The notes: generated from the letters alone by a model not told the origin. Positions 1-32,029 are shown, counted from the first letter of the stretch. The stretch: 64,000 nt of DNA from Timema cristinae (GCA_039000515.1 JBCFYV010000024.1:12314802-12378801); one strand, 5' to 3'. Made by a program: numbers and translations.

Positions 1-613
1 GGTTAGAATTTGATTGCAAGGATTGTAACCCATATTGTCTTAAGTCACATACTAGTCCGAGCACAACCCAAATGAACTCTCCTGCCAACACAATGTCCTG
101 TTTCCAGGTAGCCTAAAATATTCACTTGCAGCATCATTTCGTAGTAATGATAACTATATCTAGATACCTTAGGATATAAATATTTTCTGTTGGTCAGACA
201 AAAACAAATTTGGCCAGCAGTGAATGTAACGTGTCAAAAAAATCTTTACCAGCAAACCAGACAATGCGAGACTGGTATATTTGTATATGTACTGGTTCGT
301 GTGGATTTTATCCATATCAATGGCTAAAAAGCAATTCCAATTGATTTAACACAACAATATTTCAGTGAAAATTGTTTTCAGGGGTTTGTTTCATTAACTT
401 ACCCCTACATTTGGGATTGGTCATTCAAATGCACGCTAAACTCTCAAAAGTGTGTATCTTTATACATATTCCTGTAACATGGGCCTAACAGTTGGGGCCT
501 TGGGACGATTCCCCAAAATAATTTCTCCCATTTTACTTTCCAATGAAATACTTTCTGCATGGTGATTCAAAAGTCCCATACATAAGGTATTTTTTCAAGC
601 ATCATTCTGAAAT

Positions 614-648
<35 letters not shown>

Positions 649-988
649 GAAGAGCCTATAGAGATCATTTTCCTGACCAAAATCAAGAAGTCACAGAAAA
701 ATACAATAGGAGACACACCCCAGGAAGACAAATCACAAACAACACTGTTGACAAACTTACTGATCGTTCCAAAGGACCTGAAGTTTTAGTGACCAAACCG
801 AGACATGGCTGTTCACAAACATCCATCAATGAATTCATATCGGCCACCGTACTGGCAGAGTTTGAAAAGAGCACAGTAATGACAATCATACTACATTCAA
901 ACTGTGCATCCTTCCTATGTATGAAAACTTTTGAATCATCCTGTACCCATAAAGATGGATGAATGTAAGCTCAACATTATTGTCTTAC
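1..988. other. UBAC2 intron, left end
   Basis: AT-rich intronic DNA with a T-run (620-645). An exon-like minus-strand stretch (760-857) has good splice borders but does not encode the expected UBAC2 block. Nothing else recognised. Confidence 0.4.
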
Positions 989-1071
989 CTGAAATAATAA
1001 ATTAATAGGGCTCCACACACAAGATCTTTGGTATCTAGGAAAGTCATTCGTGATGAGAGAAGTCTCCAAAT
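989..1071 (-). CDS. UBAC2: UBAC2 exon 3 (83 nt)
   Basis: The acceptor TATAG lies above 1071 and the donor CAG/GTAAGA below 989. The exon encodes [16 protein letters not shown] followed by [11 protein letters not shown] and two bases of the next codon (AG, most likely Arg in the family). It closely resembles the second conserved block of UBAC2. Confidence 0.85.
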
Positions 1072-4000
1072 CTATAAAATACACTAAATGGTTAATACAC
1101 ATATAATGAGTGCACGCCAATAATTTACTGATAACAATGTAACTAACAATGTACAGTAAGAAGGCAGTAAGAAGGACAGTATCTGGCGGATAGGAAAGTT
1201 ACTATAAAACTATTTTCATCCATTCATGTCAGGTCATGTAATCTGCAGCTGTCACTTTAGATATATAAATATCACAATCTACAGAAGAATATCATTATAC
1301 AGGATTGCACTCTTTTGATAAACTCCTTGTGTTTTCCAGAAGAAATTAACATGTTGTCAGAGATTTAGAGGATAGCCTGGACGAATTCAATTTCAATTTT
1401 CATAAAAATGACTATTGCAAAGCCATGTTTTGGTGTTTAGAACATGGGTAAATTTAACAAGTTACTATGCAACCCAATGTTTTAATGAGAGAAAAAGTGA
1501 GAGTTGTAATGAATTTGCATGATTATTTATCTCATTTGCTTTTTTCCTATGTGAAGCCCTCCTATTGAATGAAACTCCCTATGTTTCCCGAGGTTTTGCC
1601 AGACACAAAAATTCCGTGTGTTGCCTATGGGTTTTTTTCAGACACAAAAAATTTCTTGTGTTTCGTGTGGTTTCTTCCCTTTTCCGAGAACACAAAAAAT
1701 TCCCCTGTTTTAGAATTGTGTTTAACCGGCTCTACCAGTTTTTTCAACCTTGTTATGTATACAATGTTAAGTTATCAATTTTGACTGTAAAAATAATGTA
1801 ATTTTTGTAAACTGCTCTTTTTACTGTGTTCTTACTTTAAAGACATAAATAATAAAAAAATTATAACCAACTAATGTGTTTTATTTTTATTGCTATATTT
1901 AGAAGTTAATGTACATGGAAAAGTGAATAGAAACAATATAAACGGGCTGAACACAGTAACGCTTTTACAATTAAAAGAAGAACACAGTTTTAACTTTACA
2001 TTGCGGCCACTGTACAAAGAGATAATGGCTGCCTCTTGAAGAAAAATCGGCTGTTACCACCCTATCGCCCAACCTGGGTTTCATTCTATAGGAACTCATC
2101 AGGAGGAAATGTGAAATTCGCAATACAGAGAGATGTTTTTTTATATTTGGAAGAAGGTATAGAAAAGATGAATAGAAACATATAAAAGGGAACAAACAAA
2201 ATATGGCTTTTACAATGGAAAGAAGAACACAGTTCATGCACAAAGTTTGTTATTTTGTATGGGTCCTGGTTTATTAGGCTAGTTTTACTAATTTAAATAT
2301 AAATCTTGGAAGCTTTTAAAAGAAATCCAATAATTTTCACTATAAGTAGTAGTAAAGTTTTCTGGGAAAAGACAGTTCAAGCATATTCTGTCAAAGACTC
2401 AAAAAACAGAACAAAGTTGATGTTGGGCAAATACAAAAATTTTGAAATGCAAATAATTGTTAGTCTGTTTGGATGTGAATAGAGCTTTAAAAAAAAAGAC
2501 AAAATATTATAGAAGCTTTCACCATCATTCACAATAAAATTATGGAAACTCATAATAATTAATAATAATAATAGCACCACGTCTTACTACCGTTGGGGTT
2601 ATACGCATTAAGTACTAATTACGCTAATGGATTAGGAATTGGGAAGGTTGAATTAGAGGAAGTGAACCAGCATTTGCGTGGAGGGGGAGTGGAAAACCAG
2701 TTAGGAAAAAAAAAGACCAGTTCACCCGACCGAGATTCGAACCTCGATCTCCCCGTCCTCAGCAGTAGAGCACAACACGACAAGCGCGTTAGCCAACTAC
2801 GCCACCGAGGCGGGTCTCATAATAAAGACTTAGTAAATAAATCAAAGGAAAGGGTAAGGAAACACATACAAGTAGCTGGAAGACATTCAGTGACAAACTG
2901 AGAAAGAAAGCAGTAGCCAACTTTAGAGTGACAACAGACCACGATTGCTTGGCTGAATACCTGAATAGAATAGGAATTCTTCCAAAACAAGAATGCCCTA
3001 TTTGCAAAGTCGGTGTTATGAATTTGGATCACCATCTAGTTTTCAGTGGTTTGGATGCAGAATCACAGAGGCAAGGTAATATTTAAAAATCAAATAGCCA
3101 AAGCTTTTATTTATACTTTTAGTGAGGATTACTCCAACTAGATATCATATTCTGAAAATTGAAAAATACACCTGAACATGGGAGACAATCTCGAGACCTT
3201 TGGCATTGGTGTACTAAGTCAATCGGTCCCGGGTTCTATTCCCGTGTCCAGGTGTTATTTTTCAATTTTCAGAAAAGGTAATATTTGTAAATTGTATTGG
3301 AATGCTAGATATTGTATGGTATCATTCTGAAATATTTAACTTTTATAATGGATTGAATTCCAATTAAAAGACATATGTAACAACAACATATTATGGAAGC
3401 AAGTTATTTAAACTGAAAAGTTTGGAGTTATAAAGGTGTATATATACTAAAGGCAAATTTGCAGCAAGGCAAGTCAAAGCTAAATGTGCACACCACCGAC
3501 ACGAGTTGCCTCACTAAGTTGGCCGACACAACCTTGCTTCCAACTTTCCTCTAGTGCAGTGGTTCTCAAAGTGAGGTCCGCGGACACCCATGGGTCCCCG
3601 AGGTTTGTACGAGATCATCCAGGGAATCCGTGACATAGCTTTACATATTTTTTAGATATTATAAAATGTTATATAAAAGGGTAAATTGCTGCTATCTACT
3701 AAACACAATGGAGAATCCTTCCCATATTAAATCCTGGCAAGAAAGTGAGGCTGAAAATTGGGGGTTGGCCACGCCCCTTGTGCCTAAATCTTTTAGAAGA
3801 GAATTTGGAAATTCACTTTTATATTCATTTGCTCGTTAGCCAACATGAAGCACTTTCAGAAAAAGTGCAGACACATTTGATGCCTTTTCCAACAACTTAT
3901 TTGTGTGAGCTAGCCTTTTTGCTATTTGTGGTATGAAAAAAATGTTAAATGAAATCGTCTTAGTGTGGAATGAGATTTAAGGAGATGGTCACTAAAATTG

Positions 4001-7000
4001 ATACAGATTTCAATGATATTTTAAAGTCACACAAGCAGTTTGATTCTTCACATAAAATCAGTATAGTAGTTATAAATGTATAAATATAATACATAATAGA
4101 TTTTCTTTTGATTTTTATTGTAATTCTTTTTATATTTATTAAAAAAAATTATAATGTCTAATTTCTTTTAATTTTATTGATCATCACCGCCCAATCCCAC
4201 GACCTTAAGAGGAAACCTAGTTCCGATTTTAATTTTTATTGTATTTAAAAATATATATAATGTCTAAAGATGTACAAATATGATAGGCCTACCTACATTT
4301 ATTTTAGTTTCATTTTTATTGTAATTATTTACATTAAAATATATTATGACTAATTTATCACTATAACATACTATACATTTATTATTATAGTTTTTTAATT
4401 ACTATTTATCCTACATTAAGGGGTCCATAAATCAGCTGTTCCCTGGTTAGACTAAGAAGTTTGAGAACCACTGGTCTTGTGTATACACACCTTAAGGGCC
4501 TCTAGTAAAATCAGTCCACATCACTTGTTAAAGTGCCAGGATACATTTATTAGGAGGATGGATACAAAGCTGATTTAGTAACTTTCAAACAGTAAAAAAA
4601 AAAGGCAGAAATTACCATAAATGGACAAAATAATAAAAATAATGTATTACAAAGTAAAAATGTAGATGAAACTTCATGTAGCCTGTGCATATAGCATCTA
4701 CACTTCCTCATAGAAAATACATTTTTTTTGGTGCTCAACATTGATAAAATGTTTCTATTTTATTGATGTTATCTTAAAGGTATTATCATACTACTATAAA
4801 GCCACATGGCTGACTCACCCACTGACATTAATGTTTACCCACTTCCAGATGAGCTAGAAACTTTAAATTTGGCAAAATTCTAGCTTCTAGCCTGTAACCG
4901 ACGGGAAAATTCCTAAAACTTTAGAAATTTAATTTTTAACCCTTGAAAAAAATTCAAAATTTTGAAGCAACTTTAAAGTCGGTGCAGACCTTTCTTTGGA
5001 GGTCTCTTGTGGCTAAACGGTAAGACCTATCAAAAAACGGCTCTGGAATTACATTAGTTTACATCCACTTGCAAAGAAAACTCAATGGGGGTTTGGGGTT
5101 CTAGTAATACAATACTTGATGCATGAACATGTGAAAGTACCTATATTTAGTAACTTTTCATCTGTCAGATAAAAACCTTCCTATATAAACTGTACTGTAG
5201 TTCTCTTTCTAGTTTATTAACGGGAGTAAACAACAAGTCTGTGGCATGGGAAGGAAATGGTTGAGATGGAACAGATTATCAGGATGTGTTCTGAGCGAAT
5301 AAAATCAAGAAAAAGGTGCAATCAAGAGGTGAGAGTCAATGTTTATGAATTACTTCTCTTTCTTTGAAGATATCTGGTAGCTTGCAGACTAAGTACTTGC
5401 GCATATGCGCCAACAAGGGCATGTTCATAGCCGTGCAAGTGAGAAACATACTGCCCATTAACCCCTTTGACACAGGGGCCTTGTCTGAAATAAACATAAT
5501 AAAATATATTAATAACTAACAATGATTTAGACCTACATAAGAAAAAAACACATTGTTCTTTGAAATTGAAACTTAATGCCCTTAAAATAAATGCCATAGC
5601 CTTTTTGTAAAACGGTTGTCCAAACTTCAAACGTTTTATAAAAAGGTTAACTCAATCAGCCGTATTGTAAAATGCCTAGGTCATCTAGCCTTCACACAAA
5701 ACAATTATAAATGCCACACTTGTTATTTGAAATATTAGATTCCAAATTAATGTTTCAAATCATTATTATGATAGTACAAACTTAACTTCAAACCTTCTAT
5801 AATTTCCACATATAGAGTAATTATTGTTCTTACTCAACTTATTTAGGGAACTTTCTTTAGCACCGCATCTTACTACCTGTTTGGGTTATGCGCTTAAGTA
5901 CAATTATTCTAATTGTTATAGGGATTAGGAAGGTTATGTTTAGAGGAAGTGTACCCACATTTGCATGGAAGAGTGGAAAACCGTTTTAGGTAAAAAAAAT
6001 CAATACACTCGGCTGAGATTTGAACCTCAATCTTACTGTCATCGGCAGTCTTGTATACTGCAGAAGTAGCGCCTTAGACCACGTAGCCACCAAAGTGGGT
6101 TTAAGGAACAATGCCTAAGCATATTATCATATAATATCGGCTACTATATACTATATTTTATTCAAGATAGCAAGTCATTAAAAATTTAACACTGTCATTG
6201 TACTCACAAGGAAACAAATCAAATGATAAGCCCCTACTATAGGCCTAATTATGTTTATTTGAAATGATTTTATTTTAACATTTTAAACAACTCATTAAAA
6301 TCCAAGACCAAACATAAATATTCTAAATGATGTCTTGGCTTGATCCATGATCCCTTATGATAGGCCTGTGATTATCATCTTATACTATGAAAGTCAAGTT
6401 GTTTATTTTGTGGATATTAATCGAGATTCTAATTTATTAGCAAATGGAACGATAGCAAGGTTAGATTAAGTCAGCCAAGTAATTACTGTAATGAAGGTTG
6501 GGTTTAGCATGATTTGATAATTATCTAATAATATATTTATGCATTATTTGGTCTTAAAATATTTATATTAGTTTATTTAATATTTAACTTCCGCTGGGTG
6601 TGTCGGTTCGAATCATTGCCAGTCATTAAGTTTGTTCACCACAAATTTGTTAACTTGACAGTGACCACCATACTTCTAATGGAGTCTTGTGTGGGTTTGC
6701 TAGCTATAAAATCGTTAGTGGATGTGTGAGAGTTTTTCAATTAGATAATAAAAGTATAGTTAACCAAAAATTAATAATAGAGATTTATAAATTATTATGT
6801 TCCATATGGAACCATGAGGTATTAACCCAAGAATTGAAAGAAGGTATTATAATGCCCATTTGAAAAAATGGAGATAAAATCAAGTGTAGTGACTAGAAAG
6901 GTATCTCAAAGTGGGAATACAACTAACAACAGTTCATCAAATGTTATACATAGATTTTTAAATGGCACTATTCAGCTAAAAGAAATAAAGTACATGAAAT

Positions 7001-9432
7001 GAATATTTAGTTAAGTTTGGGATACCCAATAAACTTGTCAAGCTAAGTGATATATGTTTGACTGATAAGCGTGGCAGGGTAAGGGTTGGATGCCACTTAT
7101 CAGATACCTTAGAAAATAAAGAGATTCACTTACCCCATTACTTATTAAATCTAGCCTTAGTATGCTATTTGTGTAATGCAAGAGAGTAAGGAAGGGTTGA
7201 TATTAAACAGTATAATGCAGCTATTAGGATACACAGATGATTTAGCTTTGTTGGGCAATAGTAAGGAAGCTGTTGCAATAAAAACAGAAATTTTATTAGA
7301 GGGTAGTAAGGAAATAGGCTTAGAAGTAAACACAAAAAATACTAAGGCCAGTTTTATAGTCAGAATGAGTATGCTCCGAAAACTACTTTAAATACAAGAT
7401 GACACCAACCAGACCAGAATAGAATGGGCCAGTTTCATTTAGTATAGCACCACACTTGAGGCATACTCAATCTGACTATGAAAATGGCTCTAAGTATATG
7501 ATCACAAAGAGAACACAGATTGGGGACGATAATTTAGAAATTACAGCAAACAACATTTTTAGAGTTTAAATATTTAAGAACAGTTTTAACTATAAATAAC
7601 AATAGTAGGTTGAAGATTAGGAAAAATTGTTGGGAAATTAATGCTAAGTATTATTCGCTCATTAATTTGTTGACATCTCACCTGCTTTCAAGTAATTGTA
7701 TAGCTCAGAATATACAAAACAATAATATGACTGGTTGTTCTTTAAGGACCGTGTGAAACGTGGTCTCTTCTCTTATGATAAAAACCAATTTAGGGTCTTT
7801 AAAAACAAGGCACTTAGAAAGATAGTTGGTCCAAAAAGTTATGAGGCTACTGAGGAGTAGCAGAGGTTACATAATGATGAGTTACATACCCTGTACTCAT
7901 CACAAGACATTGTTAGGATAATCAGGTCTTGTAGATTACAGTGGGCAAGACATGAAGTGTGAATGGGAAATTCTAAGGCCTTGTTCAGGGTACTGACTGT
8001 CAAACTCAATGGGAAGAGACCATTGGGAAGACCTGGACGCAGATGGTAGGATAAGATTAGAATGGACCTGAAAGAGATAGGCTGTAATAAGGTGGAATGT
8101 ATATAAATAGCTCAATATAGTAATAGGTGGTGTACTTTTGTAAGTGCGGCAATGAACTTTCTAGTTCCTAATGCCATAAAGTAAGTAGTTAACCACCCAC
8201 AAGAAATTTGTCTGTTGCAAAAGCGAGCAAAGTGTGGTAATTTTAGACTATTATAGCAAATTAATCAGCTATATACGATAATATGTTTTAAAGCTGAACG
8301 GTCATGCAATTTTATTTGTTGCTGCGTTATTTAGTTATGTTAAAAGTGAGTTTGATTTGGAATTGTTCATTTAATGCTTTTTAACCATGTTGAGTTTAAT
8401 TTGATTGTATTCCCCGCATTTTTGTGAATGCACCTAGGGGTAGAACCTGGTAAAAATTAAGGGATTTTTGGATTTCTAAGAAAAATATTTGGTAGGCCTA
8501 TGGGTCTTAATTTTCGTCACCACTATATAATGTTTAAGCCTAAGCATAGGAAAATGTCATACAATGCATATAATCAAAGACCAACATTATGAAACAAAGG
8601 ATGATGGGTCATCACACAGGTATGACAATATTTAAGTTTTTGTGTTTTTCCTACGATTTTAGTGAGTTTTTGTTTTAACTGTATTAATAACTTAGATGTA
8701 GGCCTATATTTTAACAAAATAAAGAAAATAATTTTCATACAATCTATTAGCCATAGCCTACATAAGTTACCCAGCCTGTATCCAAAATTAACATTAGAAA
8801 ATCTAGTTTTATTTGGTTAAATTTAGAAGGGATGTTTGGTTGGCAAAACTGCGGGCAACAGCCCTTGTAGAGTAGAGTACATGGAAAATTGTATGTTAAC
8901 GAGTGGCAACAATAAAGTATAGGCCCATTTACCAATATACTTAACATATTTTAACAAGATTATCTTAAAGCACAGTACACTAAAATATACAAAAGAATAC
9001 AAATTAAAATAGACAATTTTCTATTATCAAAGGTACAATAGCGTATAAGGATCTATTTTCATCGAAGAGCATTCTTATTCTTTGGTGGGCCCCTTTGTTG
9101 CATTAGAAAATATTTGATTATAAACATTACTTACAAAAGCCTGTTGTACTGTACTGCGAAAGAATAGCCGCCATATCAACTAATTTGTTTTAGACAAGAC
9201 TATATACACAAATTTTTCATAGCATAAATTATTTCTTGACTCTTTAAAAATACCTCACGAAGGTTAAAACCTCACAAATAAAGAATTGATGTTTGTCATC
9301 TTATGGTTAAAGGCCATTTTCCAAATTACAAAACACAATTACTTTAGCTAAGCAATGTTGCCAAAGTATGTTATCAAAATGTTTCTTTGCTAAGATCACG
9401 GTCATCTTACATCCACCCAACGTAGCGTTCAT
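989..9432 (-). CDS. UBAC2: UBAC2-like ER membrane protein, N-terminal part (3 exons, runs off left edge)
   Basis: Ubiquitin-associated domain-containing protein 2 is a multi-pass, rhomboid-pseudoprotease-like ER membrane protein. In animals it works with the ERAD ligase gp78 and retains UBXD8/FAF2 in the ER. Exons in transcript order are 9432-9411, 5484-5354 and 1071-989. Phases agree (ends 1, 0 and 2) and all borders are GT-AG. The joined 78 residues begin [18 protein letters not shown], run through a first hydrophobic segment ([14 protein letters not shown]), and reach [16 protein letters not shown] and a second hydrophobic stretch ending LLIYYF. From memory of the family, YKAP.SK, the IWRL segment, LDxKD and LLIYxFR are conserved landmarks. 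The next block (FERRYGS in the family) and the C-terminal UBA domain lie beyond base 1. The start is the only ATG in the first exon and gives the short N-terminus normal for UBAC2. Confidence 0.82.
1590..1730. repeat. Three degenerate modules with ACACAAAAA..TTC..GTGT dyads
   Basis: Three successive stretches of about 45-50 bases each carry ACACAAAAA followed by TTCC/TTTC and (except the last) GTGTT, giving small hairpins. Origin unknown. The two overlapping open frames here look like chance. Confidence 0.4.
1914..2240. repeat. Diverged direct repeat, about 243-bp period
   Basis: A block with GAATAGAAACA, a CTTTTACAAT motif and AAAGAAGAACACAGTT at about 1917-1990 recurs at about 2159-2240. 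This is an old tandem duplication in UBAC2 intron 2. Confidence 0.5.
2560..2816 (-). mobile_element. SINE-B, full-length, target-site duplication CTCATAATAA
   Basis: A tRNA-derived head (box B in GGTTCGAATCTCGG on the minus strand, box A region near 2790) leads to a body and an (AAT)n tail at the left. Ten-base direct repeats at 2550-2559 and 2817-2826 mark LINE-type insertion. The open frame across it is spurious. Confidence 0.85.
2890..3090 (+). pseudogene. Non-LTR retrotransposon fragment (C-terminal zinc-knuckle region)
   Basis: Translation gives [20 protein letters not shown] and [15 protein letters not shown]. This resembles the H2C2-type knuckle after the RNase H or RT domain of Jockey/I-like elements. 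It is a short fragment that ends in a stop, and lies next to SINE-B. Confidence 0.55.
3149..3285. repeat. Palindrome with tRNA-like loop
   Basis: Arms of about 34 bases (starting TTCTGAAAATTGAAAAATA, and its complement near 3255-3285) enclose about 65 bases including GGTCCCGGGTTCTATTCCC, a box-B-like tRNA motif. Confidence 0.6.
3557..4473 (+). mobile_element. hAT (Buster-like) element, internally deleted
   Basis: The terminal inverted repeats are CAGTGGTTCTCAAA and TTTGAGAACCACTG. Flanking 8-mers CTCTAGTG and GTCTTGTG match at 6 of 8 positions, an aged 8-bp duplication. Inside, about 3840-4050 translates to pieces such as [11 protein letters not shown] and later [10 protein letters not shown], resembling the C-terminal dimerisation region of Buster-type transposases (TTYLCE motif). 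There are several stops and no catalytic domain. Total length is 917 bp. Confidence 0.75.
4550..5340. other. Intronic AT-rich DNA, possible decayed Helitron 5' end near 4784
   Basis: TCATACTACTATAAAGCCAC followed by GGCTGACTCACCCACTGAC resembles the 5' start of the Helitron at 53798. No 3' hairpin was found, so only a fragment is suggested. Confidence 0.25.
5354..5484 (-). CDS. UBAC2: UBAC2 exon 2 (131 nt)
   Basis: The acceptor TTTATTTCAG lies just above 5484. The exon encodes [11 protein letters not shown], then a hydrophobic membrane segment and [15 protein letters not shown]. The donor GAA/GTAATT is fairly weak. The longer reading frame that crosses this exon in another register reads through the acceptor and has no family similarity that I recognise. 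Confidence 0.82.
5852..6100 (-). mobile_element. SINE-B, diverged copy
   Basis: Same head-to-tail structure as the copy at 2560, minus strand, with head near 6080-6100 (CCTTAGACCACGTAGCCACC). Imperfect flanks TTAGGGAAC and TTAAGGAAC suggest the target-site duplication. It lacks a clear (AAT)n tail. Confidence 0.75.
6595..6640 (+). other. tRNA-like box B fragment
   Basis: GTGTCGGTTCGAATCATTGC contains a box-B consensus, probably the head remnant of a SINE. No cloverleaf is possible. Confidence 0.3.
6790..8190 (+). pseudogene. Non-LTR retrotransposon reverse-transcriptase remnant
   Basis: Pieces of the polymerase survive in shifting frames: [16 protein letters not shown] (the YADD catalytic box with Thr for Ala), [49 protein letters not shown] and [13 protein letters not shown]. 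The 3' end reads [14 protein letters not shown] then [12 protein letters not shown]. Many stops and frameshifts make it a dead copy. Its 3' end is the same family as the fragments at 19926 and 25508, the latter being the seed of the 46-bp array. Confidence 0.75.
9411..9432 (-). CDS. UBAC2: UBAC2 exon 1 (22 nt coding)
   Basis: ATG at 9432 on the minus strand encodes MNATLGG plus one base. The donor is GTAAGA immediately below 9411. The single base T joins AC of exon 2 to give the Tyr of the YKAP motif, which is what fixed this assignment. Confidence 0.75.
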
Positions 9433-9938
9433 TTATGGCTCGTTAACAATCAGGCACACCCACTTGTCGAACGCCCACCCCCAATTTTTTTTTCTTGCTT
9501 TAAACAGGTACAATCTACAATAAAATGTCAGAAAACGTAATTTCAACCAATATGACTCAATCATCCAATACATTTTCATCATCATCATCATCAATGGTTT
9601 CTCGCATGTGGCCAAGTCAACTCAGTAAAATGCATCCATCTTCTTCAATCCTTCTATCATATTTCCACCTTCAATTGCTTCCATTCTTCTCCTCTCCCTT
9701 GCACACTTTGTGCTATCTGGTCTTTCCATCTCTTTCTTGCCCTCCTATGTAGTAATTTTCCAACAAACTCCTTTTCATAATTTTCTTTGGCATCCTCTCC
9801 TTCTCTATCCATATTACATGCCCATATCATCTTAGTCTTATATCCTATACTATCTCATGTACTCTATGTCCACCTACTCTTTCCCAGATAACTTCAATCT
9901 TAAAGGTGCAGATAGACTAGCAAGTAATATCGCGTAAG
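9433..9938. promoter_or_regulatory. UBAC2/FDX2 divergent spacer
   Basis: The two genes are transcribed outward from this 506-bp interval, which would have to hold both promoters if the FDX2 first exon is correct. No TATA box is obvious for either gene. Most of it is occupied by a LINE fragment. Confidence 0.45.
9534..9905 (-). pseudogene. Non-LTR retrotransposon 3' fragment
   Basis: Minus-strand translation contains [15 protein letters not shown], resembling the [10 protein letters not shown] motif near the C-terminus of many arthropod RT elements, followed by stops and a (GAT)n-type tail at about 9575-9595. A related fragment lies at 39745-40105. Confidence 0.6.
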
Positions 9939-29792
<19,854 letters not shown>

Positions 29793-29868
29793 TTCGGTTA
29801 TGGAAACTCTGTAATTATTATCTTGTTAAGAGATCTGATGTATATATTGTATTTTAGCTGTAAATCAT

Positions 29869-29874
29869 AATAAA
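29869..29874 (+). terminator. FDX2: FDX2 polyadenylation signal AATAAA
   Basis: A canonical AATAAA lies 77 bases after the stop codon, with T/GT-rich sequence following (TTTTATGTTTGTTTTT). This gives a short 3' UTR of roughly 100 nt. Confidence 0.75.
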
Positions 29875-29879
29875 TTCAT

Positions 29880-31660
29880 TACTTTTATGTTTGTTTTTAC
29901 TTATTTTATGAAGAATATCATTCTTTTTAGTTTAATACCTGCTACTATTTTGTGTGATCTAACGTATTAAATAGTAGTAACAACATTTGGAACATTTTAA
30001 AGTTAGGCCCTACATAGTTTTTTTTTTTATAGTTTACTAAACTGAATTCATTTGTCAATTTTTCAACCAGATCTAAACACACGAAAATTAAAATGTTGCG
30101 TTCTTATGTGTAACTAATTACAAATCTTTCTCCTTCCCACTAATATTTCCCTACCCCTCCCCTCCTCATGAAATACTTCCAGATTCTACATTCCACTCTT
30201 ATTTTTATTGTATTGCACCTTTGTATTTTATTGTTGATATAAAAGTACAAGGGCTATGCGAGATCCTGAACTTCGGGAAATTGGTTGTTCCAGAAATTCA
30301 GGCAGGGAAACATTTTTAATTAAAAATGTTACTAATGTATTAAATTTGAATTAAACTTAACTTCCGTTGAGTAGATGGATACCCAATATTTTAGTTGCCT
30401 TTATTCTATAACTACCTTACAACACAACTGAGTGCCATTAAATAACCCAACCATAGTATATATTATTGATAGTAATATATATTTTATCCCTGAGTAGATT
30501 TAATGCAGGAAAACATAAGTTTATCACAAAATAATGATAAAAATGTAATTTAAATATCAAATATGAACAAAATACACCTCACTTATTTGCATAAAGACAC
30601 GTCTTTTACGTAAATGCTATTATTTGTAATGGTATACATAGGTAATAATAGTTGAATAAACTATTATATTTGGAACCCAACTGCACTTTTTGTGATATCT
30701 TTGGTAACTAAAACGTAAGAGGTAACCATGGACATTGGCTCAGTTGAGAATTTTTTCATTAATTTTATGGGCAAGACTGTAGCTCACTTTTATTTATTTA
30801 GATTAATTTAAATATCTTGATGTTTCACTGTGAGAGTAGTTATTAAAATTCACACTTTGAGCTTTAATTTAAAATAAATTTTCAAAGTGTATTTTTGTTT
30901 TTATCAAAAATGCTTGATTAAAAAAATACACAACTTTAACAGATGCATTACCTTACACCATAAACTTACTCAATGCTTGCTAGACAAAATATTACAGAGT
31001 TTTTATTTGGAAAAGTTACAATTTAAAAATAAATTAATACTATCATTTTCAGTGTACATATTTTTTTACCTTTAATTTATTTTACAAGATAACAAAATTT
31101 TAAATTTATGGTGCAGATCTATATCTGCAACCAAATCAGAGTTTTTGTCCTTTTTCCTGATCCTATCCAAAAATTTTTATATTCTCGTGGGAAATTGTTA
31201 TCTCCCGCCTGAAAATTGTTTGTAGTCAAAATGTAATTTCCGCGCAGGCCTAGAAAATACTGATAGGAATAGAAGGGCAAAGCTACTTTAACATGAATGA
31301 GAACTAGGAGCGAAAGAAATGGATAAGGGGCAATATTCATTTACCAGCTCAACGGACAGTAATTCCTGACACAAAGTTAATAAAGCCAGAATATACATCT
31401 GCGGCCTACTAGAAATGTGTAGGTCCAAAAACACTTATTTAAAATAACTAGTCAGTAATACACACAGCTTAGTATACCATGTATTATCTTTCAACAAACA
31501 TGGTATGTATTATAAATTTTACTTTTGCACAGGATGCCAGGATTGCGAATATAATTTCTTTAACTCCAGATGTAAATACCTTATTTTAAAACCCACCCGC
31601 ATTCAACACAATGCTTATCCAAAATTCCTGAGCATGGGAAGCGCTGAATTTGTCATGATT
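29880..31660. other. FDX2/integrin intergenic region, left part
   Basis: AT-rich, with only short chance frames. I see no gene, and no repeat that I can name. Confidence 0.4.
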
Positions 31661-31665
31661 AGAGT

Positions 31666-32029
31666 CCAGTAAAGATGGTTTTATTTTTAGTTACATTTTG
31701 TTTTTTAAATCTCACTTTTCGGTGTTATTTCGTGTTTATTCAAAATTAAATGTTATCTGAGGTGTTTAAGTATTATTTACATATTGAGACGATGTATACA
31801 AAATCAAAATTTATTATTTAAACTTTATATATTTGCTTTAAAATTCTTTGCCCAGTAAAAATGGTTTTATTTTTGGTTAAACTTCATTTTTTAAATCTCA
31901 CTTTTCGGTGTTATTTCATGTTTATTCAAAATTAAATGTTATCTGAGTATTATTTACATATTGAGGCAATGTATACAAAATTAAAATTTATAATTTAAAT
32001 CTTATATATTTGCTTTAAAATTTTTTGTC
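31666..32029 (+). repeat. Tandem duplication, about 186 bp
   Basis: CCAGTAAAGATGGTTTTATT at 31666 recurs at 31852 as CCAGTAAAAATGGTTTTATT. The units are about 90% alike to their ends (TTTGCTTTAAAATTCTTTG / TTTTTTG), with a small deletion in the second. Confidence 0.85.

Noticed and set aside
760..857. Minus-strand stretch with strong acceptor (CTCTGCCAG) and donor (TCA/GTAAGT) in a phase compatible with UBAC2 exon 3
   Set aside because: It would encode STVADMNSLMDV..., not the FERRYGS block expected next in UBAC2, and gives Ser instead of Arg at the junction. Kept only as a possible cryptic exon.
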